64,000 nt of DNA, from assembly GCA_024693065.1 (NCBI GenBank), contig JAILLP010000011.1, positions 202,087-266,086 on the forward strand. The letters run 5' to 3'. Every line of letters begins with the position of its first letter. Position 1 is the stretch's first letter. Below, one piece after another: positions 37,840-47,359 of this stretch. The notes beneath the pieces were generated by a model. The model was not told the origin of the DNA and did no database searches. It saw nothing but the letters and a program-made list of their open reading frames with translations. The translations under genes were made by a program, and so were the position numbers. The DNA is from Paludibacteraceae bacterium (lineage in GTDB: Bacteria > Bacteroidota > Bacteroidia > Bacteroidales > Paludibacteraceae).

Positions 37840-38016
37840 ATGGCTAAGATTAAGATCAGACAGATTAAAAGTAAAATCGGTGCCCCTAAAAGGCAAAAGG
37901 AGACTCTCGAAGCTTTAGGCTTGAAGAAAATTAACGCTGTGGTTGAACATGAGGACACTCCAAGCATCTTGGGAATGGTCGAGACTGTTAAACACTTGGT
38001 GATTGTGGAAAAATAG
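37840..38016 (+). CDS. rpmD: 50S ribosomal protein L30 (missed by the ORF track)
   Basis: 58 codons between rpsE and rplO, starting MAKIKIRQIKSKIGAPKRQ and ending VKHLVIVEK, with the L30 core TLEALGLKKIN. Too short for the track cut-off but in its canonical spc-operon position. The start ATG lies 11 nt after the rpsE stop. Confidence 0.96.
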   Translation: MAKIKIRQIKSKIGAPKRQKETLEALGLKKINAVVEHEDTPSILGMVETVKHLVIVEK

Positions 38017-38041
38017 TAATTAACTTTAAAAACATTCTATA

Positions 38042-38503
38042 ATGGATTTAAGTAATTTGAAGCCAGCTGCGGGGTCAGTAAAGAGCAGAAAGAGAATCGG
38101 ACGTGGTCCGGGTTCCGGTTTGGGTGGCACTTCAACGAGAGGTCACAAGGGTGCTAAGTCCCGTTCTGGTTATTCAAAAAAGATTGGTTTCGAGGGCGGA
38201 CAAATGCCTTTGCAACGTCGTTTGCCTAAGTATGGGTTTAAGAACATCAACCGCGTTGAATATAAGGCCATCAATCTTGGCGATATTCAGGCTGTTGCCA
38301 CTGAGATGAAGGTTGACGCTGTGGACGTTAACGTGTTGGTATCGGCTGGCTTGGCTTCTCCTAAGAGCTTGATCAAGGTTTTGGGAGATGTTCGCAAGGG
38401 TCAGTTGACGAGCAAGTTGACTGTTTCCGCTCATGCTTTCTCTAATTCTGCGAAGGAGGCGATTGAAGCACAAGGTGGTACGATTGTAATTCTTGAGAAA
38501 TGA
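38042..38503 (+). CDS. rplO: 50S ribosomal protein L15
   Basis: 153 residues with the glycine/arginine-rich N-terminus GRGPGSGLGGTSTRGHKGAK and EGGQMPLQRRLPKYGF. The stop codon overlaps the secY start by 4 nt (ATGA). Confidence 0.98.
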   Translation: MDLSNLKPAAGSVKSRKRIGRGPGSGLGGTSTRGHKGAKSRSGYSKKIGFEGGQMPLQRRLPKYGFKNINRVEYKAINLGDIQAVATEMKVDAVDVNVLVSAGLASPKSLIKVLGDVRKGQLTSKLTVSAHAFSNSAKEAIEAQGGTIVILEK

Positions 38504-39840
38504 GAAAGCTTATAGAGAAGTTACAGGAAATATATAGGGTCAAGGATTTGAGACATCGAATCCTTGTCACCTTTTTATTTGTTTTGGTCTATCGTTTCGG
38601 CTCATTCGTTGTGTTGCCAGGCATAGATCCTAGTTCTTTGTCTAGTTTGAAAGACCAGACAGCGACTGGTTTGATGGGCCTCTTGGATATGTTCTCGGGA
38701 GGTGCCTTCTCCAACGCGTCGATTTTCGCGCTCGGTATCATGCCGTACATCTCGGCCTCTATCGTTGTGCAGTTGTTGACCATCGCTGTGCCTTCTTTCC
38801 AGAAAATGCAGAAGGATGGTGATAGCGGAAGGAAGAAGATGATTCAGATCACTCGTTACTTGACGGTGGCTATTCTCTTACTCCAGGGCCCTTCTTACTT
38901 GATGAACTTGTCTTACCAACTGAGGGAGGTAGGTTCCGCTTTGCCAGCAGGCTGGTGGTTCAAGGTGTATGCCACTATCATCCTCTGCGCAGGCAGTATG
39001 TTCGTCATGTGGTTGGGTGAGCGTATCACAGACAAGGGTGTCGGAAACGGTATTTCATTCATCATCTTGGTGGGTATCATCGCTCGTTTCCCTCATGCAG
39101 TTGTCGGAGAGTTCGCTTCTTGCTTGAACGAGAGTGGTGGTCTTATCAAATTGATCTTGGAGATCCTCGGACTGTTCGCAGTGTCTTGCGCCGCTATCCT
39201 TTTGGTGCAGGGTGTCAGGAAAGTTCCTGTGCAATACGCGAAGCAGATGTCAGGCATTCAACGTGTGGGTGGCGCTCGCCAATATATTCCTTTGAAGGTG
39301 AATGCCGCTAATGTGATGCCTATTATCTTCGCGCAGGCGATTATGTTCATCCCGTTGGCGCTTATGCCAGTGCTCGGGAATGGAGATGGTTCGGGTTCGT
39401 TCTTCTCTATGTGGCGTGATAACAACAGTTTGGTATACAACCTGATTTTTGCCGCGTTGATCATCGTCTTCACGTATTTCTATGTGGCGATCATCATCAA
39501 TCCAAACCAGATGGCAGAGGATATGAAACGTAACAACACGTTTATCCCGATGGTTAAGCCTGGTTCGGAAACGGCTGAGTATATCGATACTATCATGTCC
39601 CGCATCACGTTGCCTGGTGCTATCTTCTTGGCTATCTTGGCTGTGTTGCCAGCTATCGTTCGTCAGTTCGGTGTCACCACCCAATTCGCGCAGTTCTTCG
39701 GGGGAACTTCCCTGTTGATTGTCGTGGGTGTTGTGCTCGACACGTTGCAGCAGATCAACAGCCACTTGAAGATGAATGGTTACGACGATTTGTTGGAGTC
39801 CGGTCATTTCAAGGGCCGTTCCGGTGCTTCCGTTTACTAA
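38500..39840 (+). CDS. secY: Protein translocase subunit SecY
   Basis: 446 residues with ten predicted membrane segments, the channel of the Sec translocon. It shows LGIMPYISASIVVQLL, the GNGISFIILVGIIARFP plug-side segment and NPNQMAEDMKRNNTFIPMVKPG. Translationally coupled to rplO. Confidence 0.98.
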   Translation: MRKLIEKLQEIYRVKDLRHRILVTFLFVLVYRFGSFVVLPGIDPSSLSSLKDQTATGLMGLLDMFSGGAFSNASIFALGIMPYISASIVVQLLTIAVPSFQKMQKDGDSGRKKMIQITRYLTVAILLLQGPSYLMNLSYQLREVGSALPAGWWFKVYATIILCAGSMFVMWLGERITDKGVGNGISFIILVGIIARFPHAVVGEFASCLNESGGLIKLILEILGLFAVSCAAILLVQGVRKVPVQYAKQMSGIQRVGGARQYIPLKVNAANVMPIIFAQAIMFIPLALMPVLGNGDGSGSFFSMWRDNNSLVYNLIFAALIIVFTYFYVAIIINPNQMAEDMKRNNTFIPMVKPGSETAEYIDTIMSRITLPGAIFLAILAVLPAIVRQFGVTTQFAQFFGGTSLLIVVGVVLDTLQQINSHLKMNGYDDLLESGHFKGRSGASVY

Positions 39841-39846
39841 CGGTCT

Positions 39847-40629
39847 ATGATATATCTTAAGACTGCCGAAGATATCGAGTTGATGAGGATAAGCAACAGG
39901 ATTGTTGCGATGACATTGGGTGAGATCGCCAAGGCGGTGAAGCCCGGGGTTACCACCTTACAACTCGATGCGCTGGCAGAGGATTTCATCCGCTCGCAGG
40001 GTGCTGTCCCTAGTTTCTTAGGATATGCGGGGTATCCGAATTCGATATGTACCTCCGTGAATGATCAGGTGGTGCATGCGATACCCTCCAAATATGTACT
40101 GAAGGAGGGGGATGTCGTTTCCGTGGACTGCGGAGCTCAGATAAATGGTTTCCATGGCGATTCTTGCTACACGTTCTGCGTGGGCGAGGTCTCCGAGGAG
40201 GTGAAGAGGCTGATGAAGACCACAAAAGAGTCTTTGATGATTGGAATCAGCAATGCGAAAGTTGGGAACCGTTTGGGAGATGTGAGTCATTCGATTCAGG
40301 AGCATTGCGAAGGAAAAGGATACTCTGTGGTTCGTGAGTTGACGGGCCATGGAATCGGACGGATGATGCACGAGGAGCCTCTGGTCCAGAATTATGGGCG
40401 TGCGAGGAGAGGCCTTCTGTTTAGGGAAGGCATCGTAATCGCGATCGAGCCCATCATCAATATGGGCAAGAGGGGTGTTTACTTGGAGAAGGATGGATGG
40501 ACAGTGCGTACTGCCGATGGTTTACCTTCCGCTCATTTCGAGCATACGGTTGCGATAGGTACAGATGGTCCCGATATTCTTTCTTCTTTTGAATATGTCG
40601 AACAAATATTAGGTACTAACGCATTATAG
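39847..40629 (+). CDS. map: Methionine aminopeptidase type I
   Basis: 260 residues with the pita-bread fold. Metal ligands appear in [19 protein letters not shown], the histidine of [14 protein letters not shown] and the glutamate of [10 protein letters not shown]. It removes N-terminal methionine from new proteins. adk, which often lies between secY and map, is absent. Confidence 0.96.
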   Translation: MIYLKTAEDIELMRISNRIVAMTLGEIAKAVKPGVTTLQLDALAEDFIRSQGAVPSFLGYAGYPNSICTSVNDQVVHAIPSKYVLKEGDVVSVDCGAQINGFHGDSCYTFCVGEVSEEVKRLMKTTKESLMIGISNAKVGNRLGDVSHSIQEHCEGKGYSVVRELTGHGIGRMMHEEPLVQNYGRARRGLLFREGIVIAIEPIINMGKRGVYLEKDGWTVRTADGLPSAHFEHTVAIGTDGPDILSSFEYVEQILGTNAL

Positions 40630-40633
40630 TTGG

Positions 40634-40852
40634 ATGGCAAAACAGGCTGCTATAGAACAGGATGGAACGATCGTCGAGGCATTGTCCAATGCGATGTTCC
40701 GCGTAGAGTTGGAGAACGGGCATGAGATCACGGCCCATATCTCCGGGAAGATGAGGATGCACTACATCAAAATTCTTCCAGGTGACAAGGTGAGAGTAGA
40801 GATGTCCCCGTATGATTTGTCCAAGGGACGAATTGCTTTTAGATACAAATAG
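40634..40852 (+). CDS. infA: Translation initiation factor IF-1
   Basis: 72 residues, the standard size. OB-fold motifs are [31 protein letters not shown] and [12 protein letters not shown] at the end. It starts 4 nt after map. Confidence 0.98.
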   Translation: MAKQAAIEQDGTIVEALSNAMFRVELENGHEITAHISGKMRMHYIKILPGDKVRVEMSPYDLSKGRIAFRYK

Positions 40853-40868
40853 AAAAAATAATTGAGAT

Positions 40869-40985
40869 ATGAAAGTTAGAGCTTCTTTAAAAAAACGTAC
40901 TCCTGAGTGCAAGATTGTCAGGAGAAAAGGGCGTTTGTATGTGATTAACAAAAAAAATCCTAAGTATAAACAACGTCAAGGATAA
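40869..40985 (+). CDS. rpmJ: 50S ribosomal protein L36 (missed by the ORF track)
   Basis: 38 codons, [21 protein letters not shown].. ending KYKQRQG. Only one cysteine is present, so it is the zinc-free form. The position between infA and rpsM is canonical. Confidence 0.96.
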   Translation: MKVRASLKKRTPECKIVRRKGRLYVINKKNPKYKQRQG

Positions 40986-40992
40986 TTTTTTA

Positions 40993-41000
40993 TACTTTTG
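40993..41000 (+). promoter_or_regulatory. Possible internal promoter before rpsM
   Basis: TACTTTTG matches TAnnTTTG and lies 15 nt before the rpsM start. No good -33 box is seen, so this could be chance. Confidence 0.35.
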
Positions 41001-41015
41001 CAAAAAAATTAGTTT

Positions 41016-41396
41016 ATGGCTATAAGAATTGTCGGTGTAGATTTGCCACAGAACAAAAGGGGCGAAATCGGTTTGACCTATATTTATGGTATAGGCCGTA
41101 GTAGTGCGAACAAAATCTTAGCACAAGCTGGTGTTGACAAGAACATCAAGGTAAAGGACTGGAACGATGAGCAGGCATCCAAGATTCGTGAGATTATTGG
41201 AACCCAATTCAAAGTTGAGGGAGACCTTCGTTCAGAAGTGCAACTGAACATCAAGCGATTGATGGATATAGGTTGCTACAGAGGAATCCGTCATCGTTTG
41301 GGATTGCCGTTGCGCGGACAGAGCACTAAGAACAATGCTCGTACTCGTAAGGGTAAGAAGAAAACAGTTGCAAACAAGAAGAAGGCGACTAAGTAA
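41016..41396 (+). CDS. rpsM: 30S ribosomal protein S13
   Basis: 126 residues. The helix-two-turn-helix segment [18 protein letters not shown] and the [25 protein letters not shown] tail are typical. It forms part of bridges between the subunits. Confidence 0.98.
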   Translation: MAIRIVGVDLPQNKRGEIGLTYIYGIGRSSANKILAQAGVDKNIKVKDWNDEQASKIREIIGTQFKVEGDLRSEVQLNIKRLMDIGCYRGIRHRLGLPLRGQSTKNNARTRKGKKKTVANKKKATK

Positions 41397-41428
41397 TAGT
41401 TAGCGAACGCTATTTAATATTTAAAGAT

Positions 41429-41818
41429 ATGGCAAAAAAAGCAGTAGCAACCAAAAAAAGAGTAGTAAAAGTTGACGCTAATGGACAATTGCATGTCCAC
41501 TCATCTTTCAACAACATCATTGTTTCTTTGTCTAACGCTGAAGGTCAGGTGATCTCTTGGTCTTCCGCTGGTAAGATGGGATTCAGGGGTTCAAAGAAGA
41601 ACACTCCGTACGCTGCACAAATGGCTGCGCAGGATTGCGCTAAGGTAGCATACGACCTCGGTTTGAGAAAGGTGAAGGCTTATGTGAAGGGTCCAGGTAA
41701 TGGCCGTGAGTCCGCGATCAGAACTGTGCATGGCGCAGGTATCGAGGTGACGGAGATTATCGACGTAACACCACTACCACACAACGGTTGTCGACCACCT
41801 AAGAAACGTAGAGTATAA
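41429..41818 (+). CDS. rpsK: 30S ribosomal protein S11
   Basis: 129 residues with ASFNNIIVS-like [27 protein letters not shown] and the terminal [18 protein letters not shown]. It binds the platform of the small subunit. Confidence 0.98.
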   Translation: MAKKAVATKKRVVKVDANGQLHVHSSFNNIIVSLSNAEGQVISWSSAGKMGFRGSKKNTPYAAQMAAQDCAKVAYDLGLRKVKAYVKGPGNGRESAIRTVHGAGIEVTEIIDVTPLPHNGCRPPKKRRV

Positions 41819-41929
41819 AAAATACAGTATTATAACAACTTTCGAATCTCGCATTGTGATAATTGCATTTTAAACCTCTCTGCAATTGCGGCTGCACGGT
41901 TCAAGGTTTGGAAATAAACAGTAATTAAA
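41819..41929 (+). promoter_or_regulatory. rpsK-rpsD intercistronic region with inverted repeat
   Basis: 111 nt, long for this block. AAACCT and AGGTTT flank an inner TGCA..TGCA pair. It lies directly ahead of rpsD, and S4 is the autoregulator of the alpha operon in Escherichia coli; any such role here is inferred. Confidence 0.3.
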
Positions 41930-42535
41930 ATGGCTAGATACATAGGTCCAAAAACTAAGATTGCGCGTCGTTTCGGTGAACCGATTTTCGGTCCAGACAA
42001 GATTTTGGCTAAGAGAAACTTCCCACCGGGACAACATGGCGTAAACAGAAGAAAGAAGTCATCTGAGTACGGTATTCAGTTGGCAGAAAAGCAAAAGGCT
42101 AAATACACTTACGGCGTTCTCGAGAGACAGTTCCGTAACCTCTTCGAGGCAGCTAACCGTTCCAAGGGTATCACCGGTGAGGTGCTTTTGCAACTCCTCG
42201 AGTCTAGGCTCGACAACGTTGTTTTCCGTTTGGGTATCGCTCCGACTCGTGCGGCAGCGCGCCAATTGGTTTCTCACAAGCATATCGTTGTTGACGGTGA
42301 GGTGGTTAACATCCCTTCTTTCTCCGTTAAGCCGGGTCAAATCGTAGGTGTTCGCGAGAAATCCAAGTCTTTGGAAACGATCGTAAATTCTTTGTCAGGA
42401 TTCAACCACAGCAAGTATCCTTGGTTGGAATGGGACGCTCCTGCTTCTGCAGGTAAGTTCCTCCACCTGCCGGAACGTGCGGACATCCCTGAGAATATCA
42501 AAGAACAATTGATCGTCGAACTTTACTCTAAATAA
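41930..42535 (+). CDS. rpsD: 30S ribosomal protein S4
   Basis: 201 residues. The RNA-binding S4 domain is [35 protein letters not shown]. It begins [17 protein letters not shown]. 16S 5'-domain primary binder. Confidence 0.98.
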   Translation: MARYIGPKTKIARRFGEPIFGPDKILAKRNFPPGQHGVNRRKKSSEYGIQLAEKQKAKYTYGVLERQFRNLFEAANRSKGITGEVLLQLLESRLDNVVFRLGIAPTRAAARQLVSHKHIVVDGEVVNIPSFSVKPGQIVGVREKSKSLETIVNSLSGFNHSKYPWLEWDAPASAGKFLHLPERADIPENIKEQLIVELYSK

Positions 42536-42545
42536 TAATTGATTC

Positions 42546-43538
42546 ATGGCTATATTAGCGTTTCAAAAACCTGACAAGGTTATAATGTTGGAGGCGGACA
42601 ATTTCCACGGGAAGTTCGAATTCCGTCCTCTTGAGCCTGGTTACGGTATTACCATCGGTAATGCCCTCAGACGCATTCTCCTTTCTTCGTTGGAGGGTTT
42701 CGCAATCACTTCAATCAAGATCGATGGCGTTGACCATGAATTCTCTGTGATTCCAGGCGTGATGGAAGATGTCACTAACGTCATCCTCAACTTGAAACAA
42801 GTACGTTTCAAACAGAAAGTGAGCGAGATTGAGAATGAGAAGGTCTCTATTAACGTTTCCGGTACTGAGGTGTTCAAAGCTGGCGATATAGCTAAGAGTT
42901 TGACTGGTTTCGACGTTCTTAACAAGGATTTTGTCATCTGTCGTCTGGATCCTTCCGCTTCCTTCACCATCGAACTGACGATCGGTAAGGGCCGCGGTTA
43001 TGTCCCTGCCGACGAGAACAAGATTCCGGGTTCTGAAATCGGGGTCATCGCGATTGACTCTATCTATACTCCTATCCGTAATGTCAAATATGCGGTTGAA
43101 AACTACCGCGTCGAGCAGAAAACTGACTTCGAGAAGCTCGTGATCGAAATCGATACCGATGGTTCCATCCATCCGAAAGACGCCTTGAAGGAGGCCGCCA
43201 AGATTTTGATCCAACACTTCCTCTTGTTCTCTGACGAGAAGATCTCCCTTGACACGACGGATGAAGGTTCGAATGACGACTTCGATGAGGAAGTTCTTCA
43301 CATGCGTCAACTGCTCAAGTCTAAGCTGGTCGATATGGATCTTTCCGTTCGCGCGCTTAACTGCTTGAAGGCCGCTGACGTCGAGACATTGGGCGAATTG
43401 GTTGTCTTCAACAAGAACGACTTACTTAAGTTCAGAAACTTCGGTAAGAAGTCTTTGACCGAGCTCGACCAACTCTTGGATACTTTGAACCTTTCGTTCG
43501 GTATGGATATTTCTAAGTATAAATTGGATAAAGAATAA
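42546..43538 (+). CDS. rpoA: RNA polymerase alpha subunit
   Basis: 330 residues. The N-terminal dimerisation domain has [20 protein letters not shown] and the C-terminal domain has [21 protein letters not shown] with the [12 protein letters not shown] helix-hairpin-helix. Acidic linker [12 protein letters not shown] between the domains. Confidence 0.98.
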   Translation: MAILAFQKPDKVIMLEADNFHGKFEFRPLEPGYGITIGNALRRILLSSLEGFAITSIKIDGVDHEFSVIPGVMEDVTNVILNLKQVRFKQKVSEIENEKVSINVSGTEVFKAGDIAKSLTGFDVLNKDFVICRLDPSASFTIELTIGKGRGYVPADENKIPGSEIGVIAIDSIYTPIRNVKYAVENYRVEQKTDFEKLVIEIDTDGSIHPKDALKEAAKILIQHFLLFSDEKISLDTTDEGSNDDFDEEVLHMRQLLKSKLVDMDLSVRALNCLKAADVETLGELVVFNKNDLLKFRNFGKKSLTELDQLLDTLNLSFGMDISKYKLDKE

Positions 43539-43543
43539 GTAAA

Positions 43544-44041
43544 ATGAGACACAATAAAAAATTCAACCATCTTGGTAGACAAAAGGGACACAGAGAGTCT
43601 CTGTTGGCTAACTTGGCCATCTCTTTGATCGAACACAAGAGAATCACGACGACTACCGCTAAGGCGAAGGAGTTGAGAAAGTACATCGAGCCATTGTTGA
43701 CGAGGGCTAAGGATAAGGACGAGGCTAAGTTGATGAACAACTACAGGGTTGTTTTCAGCTATCTCCAAAACAAGAAGGCTGTCACTGAGTTGTTCAAGGT
43801 AATCGGTGAGAAGATCGCTGACCGCCCAGGTGGTTACACTCGTATCATCAAGACTGGTTTCCGCGCTAACGACGCAGCTGAAATGTGCTTCATCGAGTTG
43901 GTGGACTTCAACGAGAAGATGTTGAAGGATTCTACTCCTAAGAAGGCTACGAAGACCCGTCGTTCCAGAAAGAAGGCTCAACCTGCAGTGGAAGCTCCTG
44001 CCGCTGAGTCTACTGAGGTCGCTACAACTGAGGCTGAATAA
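43544..44041 (+). CDS. rplQ: 50S ribosomal protein L17 with acidic tail
   Basis: 165 residues. The conserved core is [23 protein letters not shown] and [19 protein letters not shown]. After about residue 130 there is a Lys-rich then Ala/Glu-rich extension ([19 protein letters not shown]) not found in short L17 proteins but common in Bacteroidota. Last gene of the block, followed by a strong terminator. Confidence 0.97.
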   Translation: MRHNKKFNHLGRQKGHRESLLANLAISLIEHKRITTTTAKAKELRKYIEPLLTRAKDKDEAKLMNNYRVVFSYLQNKKAVTELFKVIGEKIADRPGGYTRIIKTGFRANDAAEMCFIELVDFNEKMLKDSTPKKATKTRRSRKKAQPAVEAPAAESTEVATTEAE

Positions 44042-44058
44042 GATTTCTTCAGTATATG

Positions 44059-44092
44059 AAAAGCCGCATCCTAACCCGATGCGGCTTTTTTG
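44059..44092 (+). terminator. Terminator of the ribosomal block
   Basis: AAAAGCCGCATC and GATGCGGCTTTT form a perfect 12-bp stem around CTAACCC, followed by further T residues. Confidence 0.92.
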
Positions 44093-44112
44093 TTCAATTC
44101 GGGGACCGCGCC

Positions 44113-44143
44113 TTGCCTCCCTATTCTTTTTTTTGTATCTTTC
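44113..44143 (+). promoter_or_regulatory. Promoter of pyrH
   Basis: TTG, 20-nt spacer and TATCTTTC, one mismatch from the -7 consensus. The start codon is 54 nt downstream. Confidence 0.5.
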
Positions 44144-44197
44144 ATGAAATTTCGGTGGGCCTTTATGACCTCACTATCAACCTAAATTCTTTTTTGT

Positions 44198-44908
44198 ATG
44201 GCAAAGTTTAAAAGAGTCTTATTGAAGCTTAGTGGCGAGTCGCTGATGGGCGAAAAAGGGTATGGTATCGACGAGAATAGACTGGGCGAATATGCCGCCC
44301 AAATCAAGGAAATAGCTGACATGGGCGTCCAACTGGGCATCGTCATCGGCGGTGGTAACATCTTCCGTGGCTTGTCTGGCTCGAAAAAGGGCTTCGACCG
44401 TGTGAAGGGCGACCAGATGGGTATGCTCGCCACGACGATCAACGCATTGGCCCTCTGCTCGGCTCTGACGGCCGCTGGCGCGAAGTGCAAGGTGCTGACC
44501 GCTATCCGCATGGAGCCTATCGGCGAGTTCTATACCAAGGATAAGGCCCTCGAACTCCTCAATGCGGGCTATATCACGATCTTCGCCGCTGGTACGGGCT
44601 GCCCTTACTTCACCACCGATACGGGCTCTTCCCTCCGTGGCATCGAGATCGAGGCGGACGCCATGTTCAAGGGCACGCGCGTGGACGGTATCTACACCGC
44701 CGACCCGGAGAAGGATCCTTCCGCCACGAAGTTCGACGATATCTCCTACGACGAGATCCTCGTGCGTAACCTGAAGGTCATGGACCTCTCCGCTACGGTG
44801 ATGTGCCGCGACAACGGTCTCCCTATCGTGGTATTCAACATGGATAAACCGGGCAACCTGAAACGTGTGATCGCCGGCGAGAACATCGGTACCTACGTGC
44901 ATCCGTGA
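44198..44908 (+). CDS. pyrH: UMP kinase
   Basis: 236 residues of the amino-acid kinase fold. It phosphorylates UMP to UDP. Motifs: KRVLLKLSGESLMG, GIVIGGGNIFRG, GTGCPYFTTDTGSSLRGIEIEADA and VDGIYTADPEKDP. In many genomes frr follows; here a terminator and repeat DNA follow instead. Confidence 0.97.
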   Translation: MAKFKRVLLKLSGESLMGEKGYGIDENRLGEYAAQIKEIADMGVQLGIVIGGGNIFRGLSGSKKGFDRVKGDQMGMLATTINALALCSALTAAGAKCKVLTAIRMEPIGEFYTKDKALELLNAGYITIFAAGTGCPYFTTDTGSSLRGIEIEADAMFKGTRVDGIYTADPEKDPSATKFDDISYDEILVRNLKVMDLSATVMCRDNGLPIVVFNMDKPGNLKRVIAGENIGTYVHP

Positions 44909-44931
44909 TGTGCTTTTGGGGCGAAACTATT

Positions 44932-44959
44932 AAAGCGGGGTTGGGTCTCCGCTTTTTTT
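44932..44959 (+). terminator. Terminator after pyrH
   Basis: AAAGCGG and CCGCTTT pair around a GC-rich loop, followed by TTTTT. Confidence 0.8.
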
Positions 44960-44981
44960 GTTTTCGAACAGAGCCTCTTAG

Positions 44982-45210
44982 ATTTACTATTTGACGATTT
45001 ACGATTTACCCTTGGGGATTTACTATTTGACGATTTACTATTTACTATTTGGGGGCGATTGGCTGTTGGGACGGTTTGCGATTTACCCTCTGGGATTTAC
45101 TATTTGACCATTTACAATTTACTATTTTGGGGTAGCGATTGGCTGTTGGGACGGTTTGCGATTTACCCTCTGGGATTTACTATTTGACTATTTACAATTT
45201 ACTATTTTTT
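44982..45210. repeat. ATTTAC-rich tandem repeats with an 80-bp duplicated unit
   Basis: The unit starting GCGATTGGCTGTTGGGACGG at 45055 recurs at 45135, a period of 80 bp. A partial, rearranged copy lies before it. The phrase ATTTACTATTTGAC recurs several times across the stretch. Confidence 0.8.
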
Positions 45211-45229
45211 GCGGTCTCGCGATTATTGT

Positions 45230-45237
45230 TATCTTTG
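45230..45237 (+). promoter_or_regulatory. Promoter -7 element of the transglutaminase-like gene
   Basis: TATCTTTG, 28 nt before the ATG at 45266. It lies inside the over-extended ORF of the track, which argues for the downstream start. Confidence 0.65.
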
Positions 45238-45265
45238 TCTTAGACTATGTCATAATGAGGAGTAT

Positions 45266-46336
45266 ATGAAGAGAAGTGCTGTTTTATTGTTTTTGTTGAT
45301 GCTCTCCTGCTTCACGATGGGTGCGGAGGAGGTGAGTGAGCCTGTCAATGTCCCTAAAGAGTATTCGAAGGATATTGATGCGCTGGCGAAGTATATCAAA
45401 GAGAATTGCCGTGACACGCGCCAGATGCTTTGGACGCTGCAGAACTGGTTGTCGGAGAACGTCATGTATGATCTCTCCGTGACGGATGTCCAGACTAAGT
45501 ACAATACTGAGGACCTGGCCAACTGGACTTTGCGCAACAGGAAGGGCGTGTGCGCCAACTACTCGAGCCTCTTTTCCGAGGTCTCCAACAGGATGGGCAT
45601 CCCCATGTTCATCATTGAGGGTTATACGACGAAAGACAATATCGTGGGGGAGGGTGGTCATGCGTGGTGCGCCTGCATCATCGACAGCGTCCCTTATATG
45701 TTCGACCCGACCTGGTGCAGCGGATATTTCGAGCCGGGGAATCCCCGTGCCTACCACCCGCGCCTGGAAAATAAATTCTTCATGGTCTCTCCGGATAGCC
45801 TGAAGGAGAGCCATGTCCCTTACGACCCGCTGATGCGCCTGGGGGCGGGGGTGTCGCAGGACCTGACCTCGGGGGATACGATGAACCCGCCTGCCGTGGA
45901 TGGTACGGGCTGGTTGGACTCGCTGACCGCTTATTTCCGGTTGGACTCCCTCGAACAGAAAAAGGCCCTCTACGAGAGGCTCGTCCGCAACGGGGACGGC
46001 AATAAGCTGGCGGTCAAGTATAAGGAGAACGTGAAACACTACATCGACGCGTATACGTTGGAGGAACAGCAACATAGGTGCGAACGGATCATCTACCAAA
46101 TCAGTGACCTGCACAACCGCATCGTGGACCTCAACTTCGTGAGCCCGGGTGCGGAACGCTCGATGCAGAATAAAATCGAGGAGATCAGGGCTGAGCTGAA
46201 CGATGCCATGTCGCGGACGAAGACTGTGACGACACCGGTGCTCGCCAAACCTACAAAGGAGATCCGCGCGTATATCCTGGACTTCCTCAGGAAAGTGGAT
46301 AAGTGCGAATCCATGCTGAAAAAGAAAAAGAAGTGA
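45266..46336 (+). CDS. Secreted transglutaminase-like protein
   Basis: The corrected start (MKRSAVLLFLLMLSCFTMGA) gives a clean signal peptide and about 356 residues. The transglutaminase-like core shows the Cys-His-Asp triad: GVCANYSSLF (Cys96), GGHAWCACI (His132) and MFDPTWCSGYF (Asp147). This protease-like fold in bacteria may cleave or crosslink proteins or peptidoglycan peptides. The C-terminal half is helical and charged (EKKALYERLVRNGDG..EEQQHRCERI) and may form a coiled coil. Monocistronic with its own promoter. Confidence 0.8.
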   Translation: MKRSAVLLFLLMLSCFTMGAEEVSEPVNVPKEYSKDIDALAKYIKENCRDTRQMLWTLQNWLSENVMYDLSVTDVQTKYNTEDLANWTLRNRKGVCANYSSLFSEVSNRMGIPMFIIEGYTTKDNIVGEGGHAWCACIIDSVPYMFDPTWCSGYFEPGNPRAYHPRLENKFFMVSPDSLKESHVPYDPLMRLGAGVSQDLTSGDTMNPPAVDGTGWLDSLTAYFRLDSLEQKKALYERLVRNGDGNKLAVKYKENVKHYIDAYTLEEQQHRCERIIYQISDLHNRIVDLNFVSPGAERSMQNKIEEIRAELNDAMSRTKTVTTPVLAKPTKEIRAYILDFLRKVDKCESMLKKKKK

Positions 46337-46396
46337 ATCGTGCGGATACGTACGGTTCATGGTCCCGGTGGGTATGCGTTTTGCCGCATGCGCCCG

Positions 46397-46426
46397 TTGG
46401 TTTTTCCCCGAATCTTTTTATCTTTG
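46397..46426 (+). promoter_or_regulatory. Promoter of the EamA transporter gene
   Basis: TTG, 19-nt spacer and TATCTTTG, a good Bacteroidota promoter, 12 nt ahead of the first ATG-like start region. Confidence 0.65.
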
Positions 46427-46435
46427 TGAAAACGG

Positions 46436-47353
46436 ATGATTATGTTGAAGTTGACTAAACGCCAAAATGGCATCATTCTCGCTTTGCTGGGTGCGACGCT
46501 CTATGCGGTGAACGCTCCTTTCTCGAAGATTGTGCTAGATTACCTTCCGCCCATCTTGACGGCGGGTCTTCTCTATCTAGGGTCGGGTCTGGGCATGTTG
46601 GCGATCGCTTCGTTCAGGAGCCGCCACGGCATGGATGACATGGAGAAGAAGCTGGACCGTAAGGAGTGGCCCTACGTCCTTGCGATGATCGTTTTGGATA
46701 TCGTGGGACCGATCTGCCTCATGGTGGGCTTGCAGAAGACCACGGCGGCGAACGCTTCCCTGCTGAGCGATTTCGAGATTGTGGCGACCGCCATCCTCGC
46801 GTGGCTCTTCTTCCAGGAACGCATCTCCAAGCGGCTTTGGGTGGGCATCGCCTTCGTGACGCTCTCTTGTTGCGTGCTCTCCTGCGAGGATATGGATAGC
46901 CTGCGCTTCTCTTCCGGCTCCTTGTACGTTATCTTGGCAGCTTTCTGCTGGGGCTTGGACAATAACTGCACCCGACGGATCGCCTCGAAGGACCCGATGC
47001 AGATTGTCCTCATGAAGGGCATCTTTTCGGGGGTCGGCATGCTCCTGATCGGTTTCCTCATCGGGGAGACCATAGAGGTCATTTGGCCCATCTTCGCGGC
47101 GATGGCCATCGGACTTGTCTCGTACGGCTTGAGTGTCTTCGTCGACATCTATGCGCAACGGTCGTTGGGCGCCGCCCGTACGAGCGCCTACTATGCGGTC
47201 GCGCCCTTCATCGGTACGGGTCTCTCGCTGCTGATCTTCCAGCAGACGCCGCCCCACACCTATTGGGTGGGACTAGCCCTGATGGCGGTGGGCGCTTGGC
47301 TATGCGCCAAGGATTCTTTCGACGATAAACTAAATATGTTAAATGATAATTGA
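46436..47353 (+). CDS. EamA-family (DMT) transporter
   Basis: 305 residues with about ten membrane segments in two EamA halves: the first includes GATLYAVNAPFSKIVLDYLPP and LQKTTAANASLLSDFEIVATAI; the second begins SSGSLYVILAAFCWGLDNNCTR. Such proteins export or import small metabolites; the substrate cannot be predicted. The track start may be a non-ATG codon; the ATG at 46442 gives MLKLTKRQNG. The next gene starts 6 nt after its stop. Confidence 0.88.
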   Translation: MIMLKLTKRQNGIILALLGATLYAVNAPFSKIVLDYLPPILTAGLLYLGSGLGMLAIASFRSRHGMDDMEKKLDRKEWPYVLAMIVLDIVGPICLMVGLQKTTAANASLLSDFEIVATAILAWLFFQERISKRLWVGIAFVTLSCCVLSCEDMDSLRFSSGSLYVILAAFCWGLDNNCTRRIASKDPMQIVLMKGIFSGVGMLLIGFLIGETIEVIWPIFAAMAIGLVSYGLSVFVDIYAQRSLGAARTSAYYAVAPFIGTGLSLLIFQQTPPHTYWVGLALMAVGAWLCAKDSFDDKLNMLNDN

Positions 47354-47359
47354 TTGAAT

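Larger units (their letters stand above)
44909..45265. other. Intergenic region with terminator, repeats and promoter
   Basis: No gene is seen. It holds the pyrH terminator, repeated GATTTACTATTTGAC-type sequence, an 80-bp tandem duplication, and the promoter of the transglutaminase-like gene. Confidence 0.7.

Noticed and set aside
45284-46360. 358-residue minus-strand ORF opposite the transglutaminase-like gene
   Set aside because: Antisense to a gene with an intact catalytic triad and signal peptide; composition typical of a shadow frame.
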